A stretch of DNA of 64,000 nt from a virus, in the IMG/VR virus record IMGVR_UViG_3300035661_000045, positions 1 through 64,000 of that record. The stretch is one strand, 5' to 3'. The translations under genes were made by a program, and so were the position numbers. Below, one piece after another: positions 53,495 to 62,145 of this stretch; position 1 is the first letter of the stretch, and every line of letters starts with the position of its first letter. The notes under the pieces were generated by a model. The model worked only from the letters and a program-made list of their open reading frames with translations. It was not told the origin of the DNA and did not search any database.

Positions 53495-54900
53495 TAGTTT
53501 ACTGGTGTTTTAAATGACATTTCTTTATCATCCATTAAATCAAAATATCCATAAACATCACCATATTTATTTTGACACATTTTATTATAATCTTTACGAA
53601 TTTTAATATAGTCAATCAATATTTTAGACGTTTCTTCTGAATATGAAAATTCAATTACATCTTTTAATGTAATATTATTTGATGGAGTACCATTTTCTGC
53701 ATAATTTAAAATAGCCATACAAATATATAACCAATTCACAAGTTTATCAATATTAGTTGATGCGTTATGAATTCTAAATTCTACAGTTTTAATGTTACTT
53801 CCAAATAACATGTTAATGAAATTAACAAAATAATATCGAGAATGTACTTCCCATTTTCTATCACGTCTTGGATCATTAGGATGAGGTCTTGTTAAACTTC
53901 CATCCCAATCAGCATTTCCATTAGCTAAAAAATTGTATAAAAATTCCATAGAGTTCATTTTCTGTGGAAGTCTCTTACAATAATCCTTACCATTAGATTT
54001 ATATTTACTTGTACTGTAAACGTAATATGGAAATAATTCTCCAATTTCTTCTTGCAAAGAATAACACAGATTATATAAAGTAAGAATTTTGTCTTCCTCT
54101 ACTGGGAATCCTCCTAAATGCAAATGAACAGAACAATCTCTATTAATGGAGCAGCTCTCATTTAATTCTTTCATTTGATTTGCTAATAAATTAATTCCAT
54201 TAATACCCTTCATTGGAATAGTAGTATATTCATGACCACTAATAGAACCATCTCTTAATGGAATTAAACCTAATTGCTTACATTTGTATTCTGGTATAAT
54301 ACCAGAAGCTGTTTCAATTTCAAATCCAAAAGAATATTTGTCAATTACTTCATCATATCCATTCGTCTTAATTAATTGTTTAGTATATTTAGAATTATCA
54401 ACTTTAGAAAACCTTTCAATAAGATTCTCAGAGTTATATAATCTTTCAAATGAATATACATAAGCATTACCACGTTTATCTTTAGCTTTATCAAAATTTA
54501 TTGAATAAGCATATTTATAATCAAAGAAAGCTCCATCTTGTTCACTAAATATCTTGGGAATACTATCAAATAATTCTTTACTGCAAACTATATATCGTCC
54601 ATATTGAGTAGTTATACTGTAGTCACATTCAAAATCTTTTTCAAACTTTCCATAATTATAGTTTGAATTTTCCTTATTATATCCTATAATTCCATCTATT
54701 ACATTAGGGTTTAATTTTCTCCATTCTTTTTTTAGATCATCAAAATAAATACGTGGATTTCCTTTACGAAACCAACGACCTTCGATATTAAAACAATCAA
54801 TATTCTTTTCGTAATATTCTCCATTTATGGAAATACAGTTTTTTTTATTAACTGTATTCCCAAATATTGTTGTTACCTTTATTTCATTAATGTTTCGCAT
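53494..54900 (-). CDS. amidoligase-family enzyme (COOH-NH2 ligase)
   Basis: A 468-residue protein. The N-terminal half (to ~190) is of unknown, strand-rich type. From about residue 195, KYSFGFEIETASGIIP (metal/substrate Glu-x-Glu), LRDGSISGHEYTTIPM, CSINRDCSVHLHLGGFP and later KTVEFRIHNASTN match the glutamine-synthetase-like amidoligase fold. Such enzymes form amide bonds from a carboxylate, an amine and ATP. It sits directly after the class II amidotransferase, which may supply ammonia. Overlap of 14 bases with that gene. Confidence 0.8.
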   Translation of the reverse strand: MRNINEIKVTTIFGNTVNKKNCISINGEYYEKNIDCFNIEGRWFRKGNPRIYFDDLKKEWRKLNPNVIDGIIGYNKENSNYNYGKFEKDFECDYSITTQYGRYIVCSKELFDSIPKIFSEQDGAFFDYKYAYSINFDKAKDKRGNAYVYSFERLYNSENLIERFSKVDNSKYTKQLIKTNGYDEVIDKYSFGFEIETASGIIPEYKCKQLGLIPLRDGSISGHEYTTIPMKGINGINLLANQMKELNESCSINRDCSVHLHLGGFPVEEDKILTLYNLCYSLQEEIGELFPYYVYSTSKYKSNGKDYCKRLPQKMNSMEFLYNFLANGNADWDGSLTRPHPNDPRRDRKWEVHSRYYFVNFINMLFGSNIKTVEFRIHNASTNIDKLVNWLYICMAILNYAENGTPSNNITLKDVIEFSYSEETSKILIDYIKIRKDYNKMCQNKYGDVYGYFDLMDDKEMSFKTPVN

Positions 54901-56476
54901 AAATACTTTTTAAATTTCTTTTAATCATCTTTTTAACTTCATTCTTTGATATTTTGCCAGATAATATTTGATTATCTAATGCTTGTTTTTCAGTTGGCAT
55001 ATAATAATATGAACATGCATTACTATATTCATAATGCCAAGTTATACTTCCATTTTTAACAATATATCTATCTCTTTTAAAATTAAAGAAAGGTTCAAAC
55101 CAACCATTAAATAATTCTGTATCCATAAGTTCTTTATTATATGTATAAAAATCTATAAAAACTACTTCTGGTAATTCATAAGATATATATGGTACTGGTG
55201 TTGGTGAATAAGCAGCTAAATACATTTCTATACAATCATCATCTTCTGCAAAATTTTGACTCACGAATTGAGTTGCACATAAATAATCAAAATAACTTGC
55301 CATAAGTACTCCATATACAAAATAATACATATTTTTAGCTACCGTTGTAATATTTACAAATCCCGCAGGAGTAGCTTCTATTGGTCCATTGCATGGAGTT
55401 CCATTAATATAATATAGTCCATCTGTATTGAAATATATTTTATCTTTATATTGATGTAATGGTTTTAAAATACAATCGGTAGCTCCATTTTCCAATATAT
55501 TAGCATTATATTCACTTCTTTCACTATATCTATTATAATTATTATTTTGACCCCATATGTCTTCATAGTTATCATAATGATGATAATTTCTTACATCATT
55601 TTTAGCTCTATCAGCCTTTTGCTTTTCCCAATTAACCTGAAGTTTGTCCGCCTGCTTTCTTTTAGATCTATCAATATAATCTTCAGCTATTACTTTGCCG
55701 TTTTTAATTGTCAATAAGGTATTGCTAATAATATTCTCAACCTTTGCATCGCTTTCATTTATAAACTCAAGAGATTCTTCCATAGATGAAAACCAGAATG
55801 AATTATTTTCTTTAATATAAAATAATGGTCTTTCAATATAAACTGTATCATCGTTTTCATAATACATTGAAGCTCCTCTAAATACTTTAATAGTATCATT
55901 TCCATCTCTTCCATCCCAAAATACAAATGCTCCAGCACCATCATATTCTGATAATACTTCATATCCAGCCTTATATACTGTTTTGCAAAATATCTGAGAA
56001 TCAGTTTCTGTGAATGCGAAATCTACATTATATTTATTTGCAAGTTCTTTGTAGTTTACTAAAGTTCCATTATGAATCATTGCAAAAACAACCTTGTTAT
56101 TTGCATTCCTGATAATCACTGGTTGAGCAGTTTCCAAACTAATCCCACCCACTGACGCTTTACGGCAATGCAATAATGCGAAATCTGGTGATTCAAGATC
56201 TACATCTTTTAATCCACCAAGTTCTACAAAATTTTTATAAAGTTTTGTTTTATCATGTCCATAACGTACTGATTTATTATCATCTTTACCTACAAATATG
56301 CCACAAGAATCTCCTCCTCGCGAATCATTATATAATCCAAGAATATTGAATTTTTGTTTATTAAAATTATTTCCTATGTAACCTGCAATTCCACAATAGA
56401 GCGAATTCATTTTGGGTTTAAATATATACAGTCCAATATAATGCAGTAATAGTAGAATTAGTGTTAGATTTACCAT
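54887..56476 (-). CDS. class II glutamine amidotransferase
   Basis: The Ntn-type domain begins MNSLYCGIAGYIG at an internal ATG (56410). The Cys is the expected nucleophile, with LYNDSRGGDSCGIFVG, LLHCRKASVGGIS, MIHNGTLVNYKELA and FTETDSQIF following in family order. From that ATG it is 507 residues; from 56476 (directly abutting the previous stop) it would carry 22 extra mostly hydrophobic residues, hiding the Cys behind a membrane-like segment. I favour 56410 for the active enzyme. It releases ammonia from glutamine for the amidoligases. The C-terminal ~250 residues are unrecognised. Confidence 0.8.
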   Translation of the reverse strand: MVNLTLILLLLHYIGLYIFKPKMNSLYCGIAGYIGNNFNKQKFNILGLYNDSRGGDSCGIFVGKDDNKSVRYGHDKTKLYKNFVELGGLKDVDLESPDFALLHCRKASVGGISLETAQPVIIRNANNKVVFAMIHNGTLVNYKELANKYNVDFAFTETDSQIFCKTVYKAGYEVLSEYDGAGAFVFWDGRDGNDTIKVFRGASMYYENDDTVYIERPLFYIKENNSFWFSSMEESLEFINESDAKVENIISNTLLTIKNGKVIAEDYIDRSKRKQADKLQVNWEKQKADRAKNDVRNYHHYDNYEDIWGQNNNYNRYSERSEYNANILENGATDCILKPLHQYKDKIYFNTDGLYYINGTPCNGPIEATPAGFVNITTVAKNMYYFVYGVLMASYFDYLCATQFVSQNFAEDDDCIEMYLAAYSPTPVPYISYELPEVVFIDFYTYNKELMDTELFNGWFEPFFNFKRDRYIVKNGSITWHYEYSNACSYYYMPTEKQALDNQILSGKISKNEVKKMIKRNLKSIYAKH

Positions 56477-56815
56477 TTATTTTGTTTTTAGTCGTTTAAA
56501 TTGTTTGTAAAGATAGTCAATTGGATGTAATTTCTCATTTGAAATATCCCAAAATGCATTATACATTAACATTAATTCTTCTGAAGTCTTATGATTTAAT
56601 AATGAATTAATTTTAATCCATAATTTTGTCATGCAAAATTCAAACCAATGAATATGAAATAGACCTATTGGTTCTTGCTCAAATTCTATAAATACTTGAG
56701 TTCCACTGTAATTTTCATTAATATCCAAATCAATTCGCATATATAATGGAAATAATTCTCTACACATTTCCAATAATTTTAATTTATGCGAATTTGTTAA
56801 TTCTATTGGATTCAT
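56477..56815 (-). CDS. hypothetical protein between ligase genes
   Basis: A 112-residue helical protein (MNPIELTNSHKLKLLEMCRE; GLFHIHWFEFCMTKLWIKIN). It abuts both neighbours with one base or none, so it belongs to the ligase cassette. Similar small proteins with HIHWFEF occur in gut phages. Function unknown. Confidence 0.55.
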   Translation of the reverse strand: MNPIELTNSHKLKLLEMCRELFPLYMRIDLDINENYSGTQVFIEFEQEPIGLFHIHWFEFCMTKLWIKINSLLNHKTSEELMLMYNAFWDISNEKLHPIDYLYKQFKRLKTK

Positions 56816-56816
56816 A

Positions 56817-57629
56817 TTAATAGTTTAAATTTATTTTATATTTTGTAACAATTTTTTTAGCTTCATCAACATTTCCTGAATTGATAGTTTCAATAATCCA
56901 ATCTTTATCATTATTGATTTCTTCAATACCAAATTCATTTAAATAATTAATAGCTTCAAAAGCTTGTCCAAATATATATTCAGTTATTTTCGGATTGCTT
57001 AAAAAGAATCCACTTAACACTCGATATTCAGCACCAAAAATAGTATGACGAAAGCAACCAGCTTTACCATATAAACTACGACGTTTAGTATCTGTATCAA
57101 TTATTATTGATGGGATTCCAGCAAATACATCCATAGCTTTTATCAAATCACGAGAACGTTTAGCTGTTTTATTGTCATATCCAAGATGAACGTGTACTCC
57201 ACAGCTTCTGAGTGTGGTTGTAGCTCCCTCTGGCTTTTGATTAACACTATTTGTCCATGCATTATAATCAGGACTACAACCAAATTCTTTAGCTTCATCT
57301 GAAGTTAATTGATCTTCATCATAAACTCCTGAAGCTGCATATACTGGATGTAAACTCTGACTTTCTAATAATCCACTAATATAAGCTTTCATTATTGAAA
57401 TATTATTAGTGATTTCTTTTGCTGAATAAGCATAAGGTACATTGAATTCGCCAAGAACATTATCCTTTTGAATTGCAAATCCTACTCCTAGAAATTTTAA
57501 TTTATTAGGAATATCTTTAGTTCCTTCAATAATTCCTATTGAAGAAATTAATTTACCATCATTGTTTTGTATGAAAAACTCTGGATCAGTTCCAATTGTA
57601 ATGTTTTTGTATTGAAAATTTTCTTGCAT
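56817..57629 (-). CDS. phage COOH-NH2 ligase type 2
   Basis: A 270-residue protein. ITIGTDPEFFIQNNDGKLIS at the N-terminus, VLGEFNVPYAYSA, LRSCGVHVHLGYDN (metal/substrate His), and EYRVLSGFFLS are hallmark motifs of the phage COOH-NH2 ligase type-2 branch of the glutamine-synthetase-like fold. It should couple a carboxylate to an amine using ATP. It is followed by a small gene then the class II amidotransferase. Peptide or amino-sugar substrates are proposed for this family; the substrate here is unknown. Confidence 0.85.
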   Translation of the reverse strand: MQENFQYKNITIGTDPEFFIQNNDGKLISSIGIIEGTKDIPNKLKFLGVGFAIQKDNVLGEFNVPYAYSAKEITNNISIMKAYISGLLESQSLHPVYAASGVYDEDQLTSDEAKEFGCSPDYNAWTNSVNQKPEGATTTLRSCGVHVHLGYDNKTAKRSRDLIKAMDVFAGIPSIIIDTDTKRRSLYGKAGCFRHTIFGAEYRVLSGFFLSNPKITEYIFGQAFEAINYLNEFGIEEINNDKDWIIETINSGNVDEAKKIVTKYKINLNY

Positions 57630-57670
57630 AATTTAAAATTTTGTTATTGTTGTTTTTATATTTTAATTAA

Positions 57671-58287
57671 TTATCTGATACCCAATAGAAATCTATCAAA
57701 ATCATTCATTTGTTGATCTATTTCTGGATTTTCAGCTTGAGCTTGTTTTTCATTTGGTTCTTCAATATTGTTTAATTGAACTCCACGATTATCCCAATTA
57801 ATTCGATTATCTATAATATTTCCATTTATTCTTTGTCTCAAAATCTCATCGTTAATATTAAGAACTTCAAGCTCTTCTTCAATAATATCTGGAACAATTT
57901 CAACAGTATCTTCTAAATATTCTTTAATAAGCACATTAATATATTTTACTGCAACAGAATCTTTTGGCATATATTCTGGATGACCCTGAATACATAAACA
58001 ATTAGTTTTGTTATAATAAACTATTTCTGGCTCTATAAAATCGGCTGGAAGTCTTTTTTCTCTATTATCACCATTTAAATAAGTTTTAGATAAGTCATGC
58101 ATTGATTTAGCTAAAATGCTATAATCTTTTTTATCTAGCCCAAATGGCCACATCATTTGATGATGAGTAGAAGTAATATCAATATCAACTTCTTCGTTCA
58201 TTAAATGGATTTTATGTGTTCCATTTATAGCATGACCAGTTACATGCTGTACTAAACTTCCTCCAGACATTACGGTGAGGAATTGTG
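57671..58287 (-). CDS. class I glutamine amidotransferase (peptidase C26-like), exon 2
   Basis: The second exon starts at 58287 with CA, completing the Ser codon opened by exon 1, and reads QFLTVMSGGSLVQHVTGH. That is the standard continuation of the CRG nucleophile loop. The rest holds HQMMWPFG and CIQGHPEYMP with the catalytic His and Glu (residues 190 and 192 of the joined protein). The C-terminal ~75 residues are an acidic tail. A truncated translation could start at the ATG at 58270, but it would lack the catalytic Cys. Joined length is 292 residues. Confidence 0.85.
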
Positions 58288-58397
58288 CTTTTTGTTATCG
58301 TATAGGCTCTTTATCCTATACATCTATAGATTTTTCTTCTCTATAGTTCAGACTATATCATATTTCTATATAATCTATATATTTTAAAAATATTAAC

Positions 58398-58441
58398 TTT
58401 TCTAATTCAATTATTTTTTGTACATTTGTATCAGTTTAAAA
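58398..58441 (+). promoter_or_regulatory. promoter for the antisense intron endonuclease
   Basis: TTTT at 58398, a 19-base spacer, TACATTTG at 58421-58428, then TTTAAAA at 58435, again seven bases past the box. It fires against the amidotransferase transcript and gives the endonuclease its own late-type expression. Confidence 0.65.
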
Positions 58442-58455
58442 CAAATACCAATAAT

Positions 58456-59190
58456 ATGAAAATTAATGAAAAAGAAATGATTTCTTTATTGAAATCTGGT
58501 GAATCAATTCGATCTATAGCTAGTTATTTTAAGGTCAATCAGAACCAAATATCTTCTTATAGAAGAACAATGAATATTCCATGCTCAAAAGTTTTATTGC
58601 AATTGAAAGATTACAATGATTTTGAAACCTATTTTACTGAATTATATAATTCAACAAGCAATATAAAATTTATAGTATCTGAACTATCTAAACATCCACT
58701 TTTTTGTAAAAAAAAAATGAGCGGTCAAAGAGTTTCAGAATTAAGAACATTATATGGCTTGAAATGTAAAATGCCAGAAAATGTGTATCTTAATCAATAT
58801 GACCGCATTAGAGGTTATATGATAAGAAATACGAAATTTATGGCTAGTCGTAGAAATATTTATTTTGATTTAAAATATACTGATTTTGAAATACCAGAAT
58901 ACTGTCCAATACTTGGATTAAAACTAACTTATATGTCAGAGTCAAATGGAAATGATCCATCTCATGCATCTTTAGATAGAATAGATAATAATCTAGGATA
59001 TATAAAGGGCAATGTATTTGTTATTTCAAGACTTGCAAATACAATGAAAAATAATGCATCTTTTGATCAAATTGATTTGTTTTGTGTTAATATGAAAAAA
59101 TTAATAGATTATAAAAGAAATCAAGGCGCTCTTGGTAGTATTACTGACGTATTTGGTGATTTCTCACCTAAACTTAGTCTTGACTACTAG
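58456..59190 (+). CDS. HNH-like homing endonuclease, antisense within the group I intron
   Basis: Starts at ATG 58456 (MKINEKEMISLLKSGE), not the upstream TTG, which lies inside the promoter box. An N-terminal helix-turn-helix (SIRSIASYFKVNQNQISSYR) is followed by the nuclease part: EYCPILGLKLTY, then ASLDRIDNNLGYIKGNVFVI and SRLANTMKN, a pattern of Cys-containing HNH-type phage endonucleases. 244 residues. It ends in TAG at 59188-59190, inside the DNA that encodes the intron's P7 strand on the other strand, so its last codons are constrained by the ribozyme. Confidence 0.8.
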   Translation: MKINEKEMISLLKSGESIRSIASYFKVNQNQISSYRRTMNIPCSKVLLQLKDYNDFETYFTELYNSTSNIKFIVSELSKHPLFCKKKMSGQRVSELRTLYGLKCKMPENVYLNQYDRIRGYMIRNTKFMASRRNIYFDLKYTDFEIPEYCPILGLKLTYMSESNGNDPSHASLDRIDNNLGYIKGNVFVISRLANTMKNNASFDQIDLFCVNMKKLIDYKRNQGALGSITDVFGDFSPKLSLDY

Positions 59191-59288
59191 TCGTTGCACT
59201 TTCAAATCAATTTCTTGATAAGCTTAGCTCATGATTGGCATTTCAGCGTTCCATGAATTCACCTTGTTTAAAGAGGGCCACTATATTA

Positions 59289-59550
59289 ACCCTCTGCAAA
59301 CTCCTAAAATGAGTTTATTATATTTTCTTACAATTTTAAAGATATCAAACTCTTTCTTATCACGATTTTCATTGTTTGAAGTATATTTACCTATATCTTC
59401 ACCATAGTAACCTGGAGACACATCTTCTCCTCCGGTGAATAAAACTATATTAGCATCTTCTATTTTTGAAACAATTTTTATTTCATCTAGGAATAAGCCA
59501 GTATAAGATTCATCTCCACCAACAATATATACACTTATTTTATTATTCAT
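59289..59550 (-). CDS. class I glutamine amidotransferase, exon 1
   Basis: 87 codons plus one base. KISVYIVGGDESYTGLF, then ANIVLFTGGEDVSPGYYG (oxyanion loop), DKKEFDIFKIVRKY and LILGVCRG with nucleophile C85. It resembles gamma-glutamyl hydrolase/PuuD-type peptidase C26 enzymes, which cleave gamma-glutamyl amides. The exon ends at the first base of codon 88. Without splicing the frame stops at the TAG at 59281. Its ATG overlaps the preceding gene by eight bases. Confidence 0.85.
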
Positions 59551-60349
59551 AATTTCTTTTAATAATTTTATAGTTTTTAATGAAAATGTCTTTTATCTCA
59601 TCAGATATGTAATTATTTTCAAGACAATCAAATATAGACTTTTCATCATCTTCATCGTTATTACTTCTATCATGTCCATCCATATAAATTCTATTAAATT
59701 CACAGTCTTTACGCTTATACATAAAATACTCAACATTTCTTTCAGATTTTTTAGCTTTTAGATATCTTTTTCTAATGGATTTATTATCATACAAGTCAGT
59801 TCCTTGACCAGTAAATATTGAATGTCCAGTATTATATCCAGAAATAGAATTTACAGATATACAAAATCTTTGAGTATAATCCAAATGTTGAAATTCTTCA
59901 TTATTTTTCATTAATAATGCGGATTTAATCATTACATTATATGGAAATTCATAAAGATTTCTTATTAATGCAGCAATTAATTTAATTTCATATGGATATT
60001 TCTTAGTATATTTTACACTTAAAATTTTGTAATTTAAATCTTCAATATGATCGTCTATTTGAATTTTATTGGAAACTTTTAAATTAAATCCTGTAGTTTT
60101 TTTAATCCACAAAAGATATTCTTTAAGCTCTTCATCATTTAATAAGCAATAATTATCATACATTTGACTATTTAATTCTTTGCTGAAATAAATTTTTACA
60201 CCTAATTTTCCATAATTATCTGGTAAATTTAATAAATAATTTGTTTTTCCATATAATTCAGCAAAGCATATATAGTTTTTAAAAGTTAATTCATTTGAAT
60301 TTATTGAATAATAATAATTTGTTGTATAATTTAAGCAATTAGTTACCAT
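59543..60349 (-). CDS. unknown protein of the ligase cassette
   Basis: A 268-residue protein, Tyr/Asn-rich, mostly helical, with FPYNVMIKSALLMKNNEEFQ, SVNSISGYNTGHSIFTGQGT and a basic RKRYLKAKKSERN. It overlaps the ATP-grasp gene before it by 11 bases and the amidotransferase after it by eight, so it is probably an integral part of the pathway, perhaps the substrate-recognition partner. No family recognised. Confidence 0.55.
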   Translation of the reverse strand: MVTNCLNYTTNYYYSINSNELTFKNYICFAELYGKTNYLLNLPDNYGKLGVKIYFSKELNSQMYDNYCLLNDEELKEYLLWIKKTTGFNLKVSNKIQIDDHIEDLNYKILSVKYTKKYPYEIKLIAALIRNLYEFPYNVMIKSALLMKNNEEFQHLDYTQRFCISVNSISGYNTGHSIFTGQGTDLYDNKSIRKRYLKAKKSERNVEYFMYKRKDCEFNRIYMDGHDRSNNDEDDEKSIFDCLENNYISDEIKDIFIKNYKIIKRNYE

Positions 60350-61184
60350 TTACCATTTTTTTTAGTTGTTCTTCATACTTTATAAGTGTCTGACTTCCAA
60401 GTGCTGCCGCTGAATTTATTTCAAGAATGATAAATTCTGGATTACCATTTCTATTATGATTTTTCTCAGATTGAACTTTTACATCACAAGCTCCAATGTC
60501 TAATCCAACAGCATTTAATGCTTTTATACATTCTTCAACTATTAAATCCCAATTACTTGGTTTTTCAAATAAAGGATTTTCTTCCATTATCCATACTGAA
60601 TTCATATCATGTCGATGCCAACGTTCTTCAGCATCTTCTTTAAGCATTTTACGGCAAGTATAAAAGCAACCATCTTTTGTTACATGAAGACGATATTCTT
60701 TAGAATAATTATAATATTTTTCAATAATATAATTATGTAGTGAATTTTGATGTCTTTCTATAAACTCCAAAAACTGATCTTTATTTTCCATATAATAAAT
60801 TCCATTGCCTTTACAGGAGTTTTTGTGTTTTATGATTAATGGAAATTCTAAAATATTTCTATCTATCATATTAATTAAATCCTCATAATCACAACTATCT
60901 ACCCATTGTGGACTAGTAAAAAATCCATCTTTATATGTAAACCAAGTTGCTGATTTTACTTTATCTTTTGTAAATAACTCTTTCATTAAAATCTTATCAC
61001 CACTATTGTGACAAGCTTCTGCTGTATTAATCTCAATGATTGGCTTATTTAGAGCTGCACCACGTGGAAATATTTCTTCAGTAGGCGTTAGACTACCTAA
61101 TCTAAATACAGTTCTCGTATTAACTTTTATTAAGTTTTTAAGAGGTTGAGCTGTATGATTTTTAGTTCTTATTTTTAAAAACAT
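60339..61184 (-). CDS. ATP-grasp ligase
   Basis: A 281-residue protein. EFPLIIKHKNSCKGNGIYYM gives the lysine and glycine-rich nucleotide loop; HNYIIEKYYNYSKEYRLHVT the hinge; GLDIGACDVKV and EFIILEINSAAALGSQT the metal-binding Asp/Glu/Asn of ATP-grasp enzymes related to RimK and to the ATP-grasps of amidoligase systems. It forms amide bonds through acyl-phosphates. It is placed with the amidotransferase, cyclotransferase and COOH-NH2 ligases. Confidence 0.82.
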   Translation of the reverse strand: MFLKIRTKNHTAQPLKNLIKVNTRTVFRLGSLTPTEEIFPRGAALNKPIIEINTAEACHNSGDKILMKELFTKDKVKSATWFTYKDGFFTSPQWVDSCDYEDLINMIDRNILEFPLIIKHKNSCKGNGIYYMENKDQFLEFIERHQNSLHNYIIEKYYNYSKEYRLHVTKDGCFYTCRKMLKEDAEERWHRHDMNSVWIMEENPLFEKPSNWDLIVEECIKALNAVGLDIGACDVKVQSEKNHNRNGNPEFIILEINSAAALGSQTLIKYEEQLKKMVNGN

Positions 61185-61185
61185 A

Positions 61186-61749
61186 TTATTTATTTTTTAA
61201 TTGTGATAAATAAGCGTTTGCTAATTCTGTAATTTTACTAATAGTAACACCATCTCCTTTAAATTTTTCTTTGTCACTTTGCCTGAACCAATCATAATCT
61301 GATACATTATCACCTTCTGTTAATTTTATGAATTTATCTTTTACTAAAATCCATTTTTTATCAATATTTCCGCTATAATTAGGATGACTTTTGATTACTA
61401 TTTTATGAACTGTAGGACAATAAAGTATGTGCATTTTTTTTTTATGATCTAATTGATACATACACAAAATATATGCAAACTTATCAATTTTTAATCTTGG
61501 AAATTTAGCTCTAAGAATGGCATATAAATCAGTAAAACTTCTATTTCTTTCAGAAGAGCATTGTTCTCTTCCATCTTTAAAATAAGTAGCTTCATTTATT
61601 GGATGTCGATTATCTAAGTATTTTTCAAGATATTTTTCTGGAGTTTTAATATTTTCATAACCTTTAATAATAGCAATTTTATCTAAATCAATAAGTTCTT
61701 TATCATTAGCTTTTGGAAATTCTTTTTTAATTATTTGTATAGTATTCAT
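61186..61749 (-). CDS. hypothetical protein, paralogue of the gene at 62146
   Basis: A 187-residue protein sharing YLEKYLDNRHP, SSERNRSFTDLYAILRAKFP and a C-terminal ITELANAYLSQLK with the gene at 62146 (YLEKYFKNG, RNRSFYDLFFIVKARFK, IKELAENYKKQ). Both may be derived from one ancestor and flank the cyclotransferase gene. Function unknown; the conserved RNRSF-aromatic motif suggests a shared binding site. Confidence 0.6.
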   Translation of the reverse strand: MNTIQIIKKEFPKANDKELIDLDKIAIIKGYENIKTPEKYLEKYLDNRHPINEATYFKDGREQCSSERNRSFTDLYAILRAKFPRLKIDKFAYILCMYQLDHKKKMHILYCPTVHKIVIKSHPNYSGNIDKKWILVKDKFIKLTEGDNVSDYDWFRQSDKEKFKGDGVTISKITELANAYLSQLKNK

Positions 61750-61760
61750 TTGTTATTATT

Positions 61761-62126
61761 TTATTGATTAATCCAGTCTCCTGATTCTATAATATTCTCA
61801 TTATTATATTCTTTACTGTTTTTCAGATAATAAATCCAACTTTTTAGTCCAAGATTCTTTAATTCAATTTCACATCTATCATAAAATGCTGGATATCCTT
61901 CATATTGATCAAGAATTCTTAAAGTATTTTTGTCGTTATCTTTAATCTTATATGTTTCAAAAACTAATTCATTCTTTTTTTTAGATTTTACTAATCCTGG
62001 AAATCCACCTAAATGTAACATTTTAAAGTTTACATTTTCTTTAGATATACCAATAAATTCAGTATTATCCATTTTATAATTTGCACCACATCCTTTTCGG
62101 AGTGTTCCATAAACACTTAAATACAT
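61761..62126 (-). CDS. gamma-glutamylcyclotransferase-like protein (AIG2/GGCT)
   Basis: A 121-residue beta-barrel enzyme. SVYGTLRKGCGANYK carries the YGTLR substrate loop; HLGGFPGLV, and ILDQYEGYPAFYDR with catalytic Glu76, complete the family pattern. It removes gamma-glutamyl groups by cyclisation to 5-oxoproline. In amidoligase clusters such proteins may undo or edit isopeptide bonds. Length is normal. Confidence 0.88.
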   Translation of the reverse strand: MYLSVYGTLRKGCGANYKMDNTEFIGISKENVNFKMLHLGGFPGLVKSKKKNELVFETYKIKDNDKNTLRILDQYEGYPAFYDRCEIELKNLGLKSWIYYLKNSKEYNNENIIESGDWINQ

Positions 62127-62145
62127 ATTTTTAGTTATTTATAAT

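Larger units (their letters stand above)
58288..59288 (-). mobile_element. group I intron (1,001 nt) with an antisense endonuclease gene
   Basis: On the minus strand the 5' exon end AGAGGGT pairs with the intron's GCCCTCT near its start (P1, ending in the required U-G pair). The adjacent GTG pairs with CAC at the start of exon 2 (P10). The intron's last base is G (58288). The R-like GTGCAACGACTAG (about 59203-59191) and S-like GATATAGTCTGAAC near 58360-58345 give P7 through GACTA/TAGTC. Removing it joins GVCRG, S, QFLTVMSGG in phase. Splicing also removes the in-frame TAG just inside the intron. The subclass looks like the T4-type IA. Confidence 0.88.
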
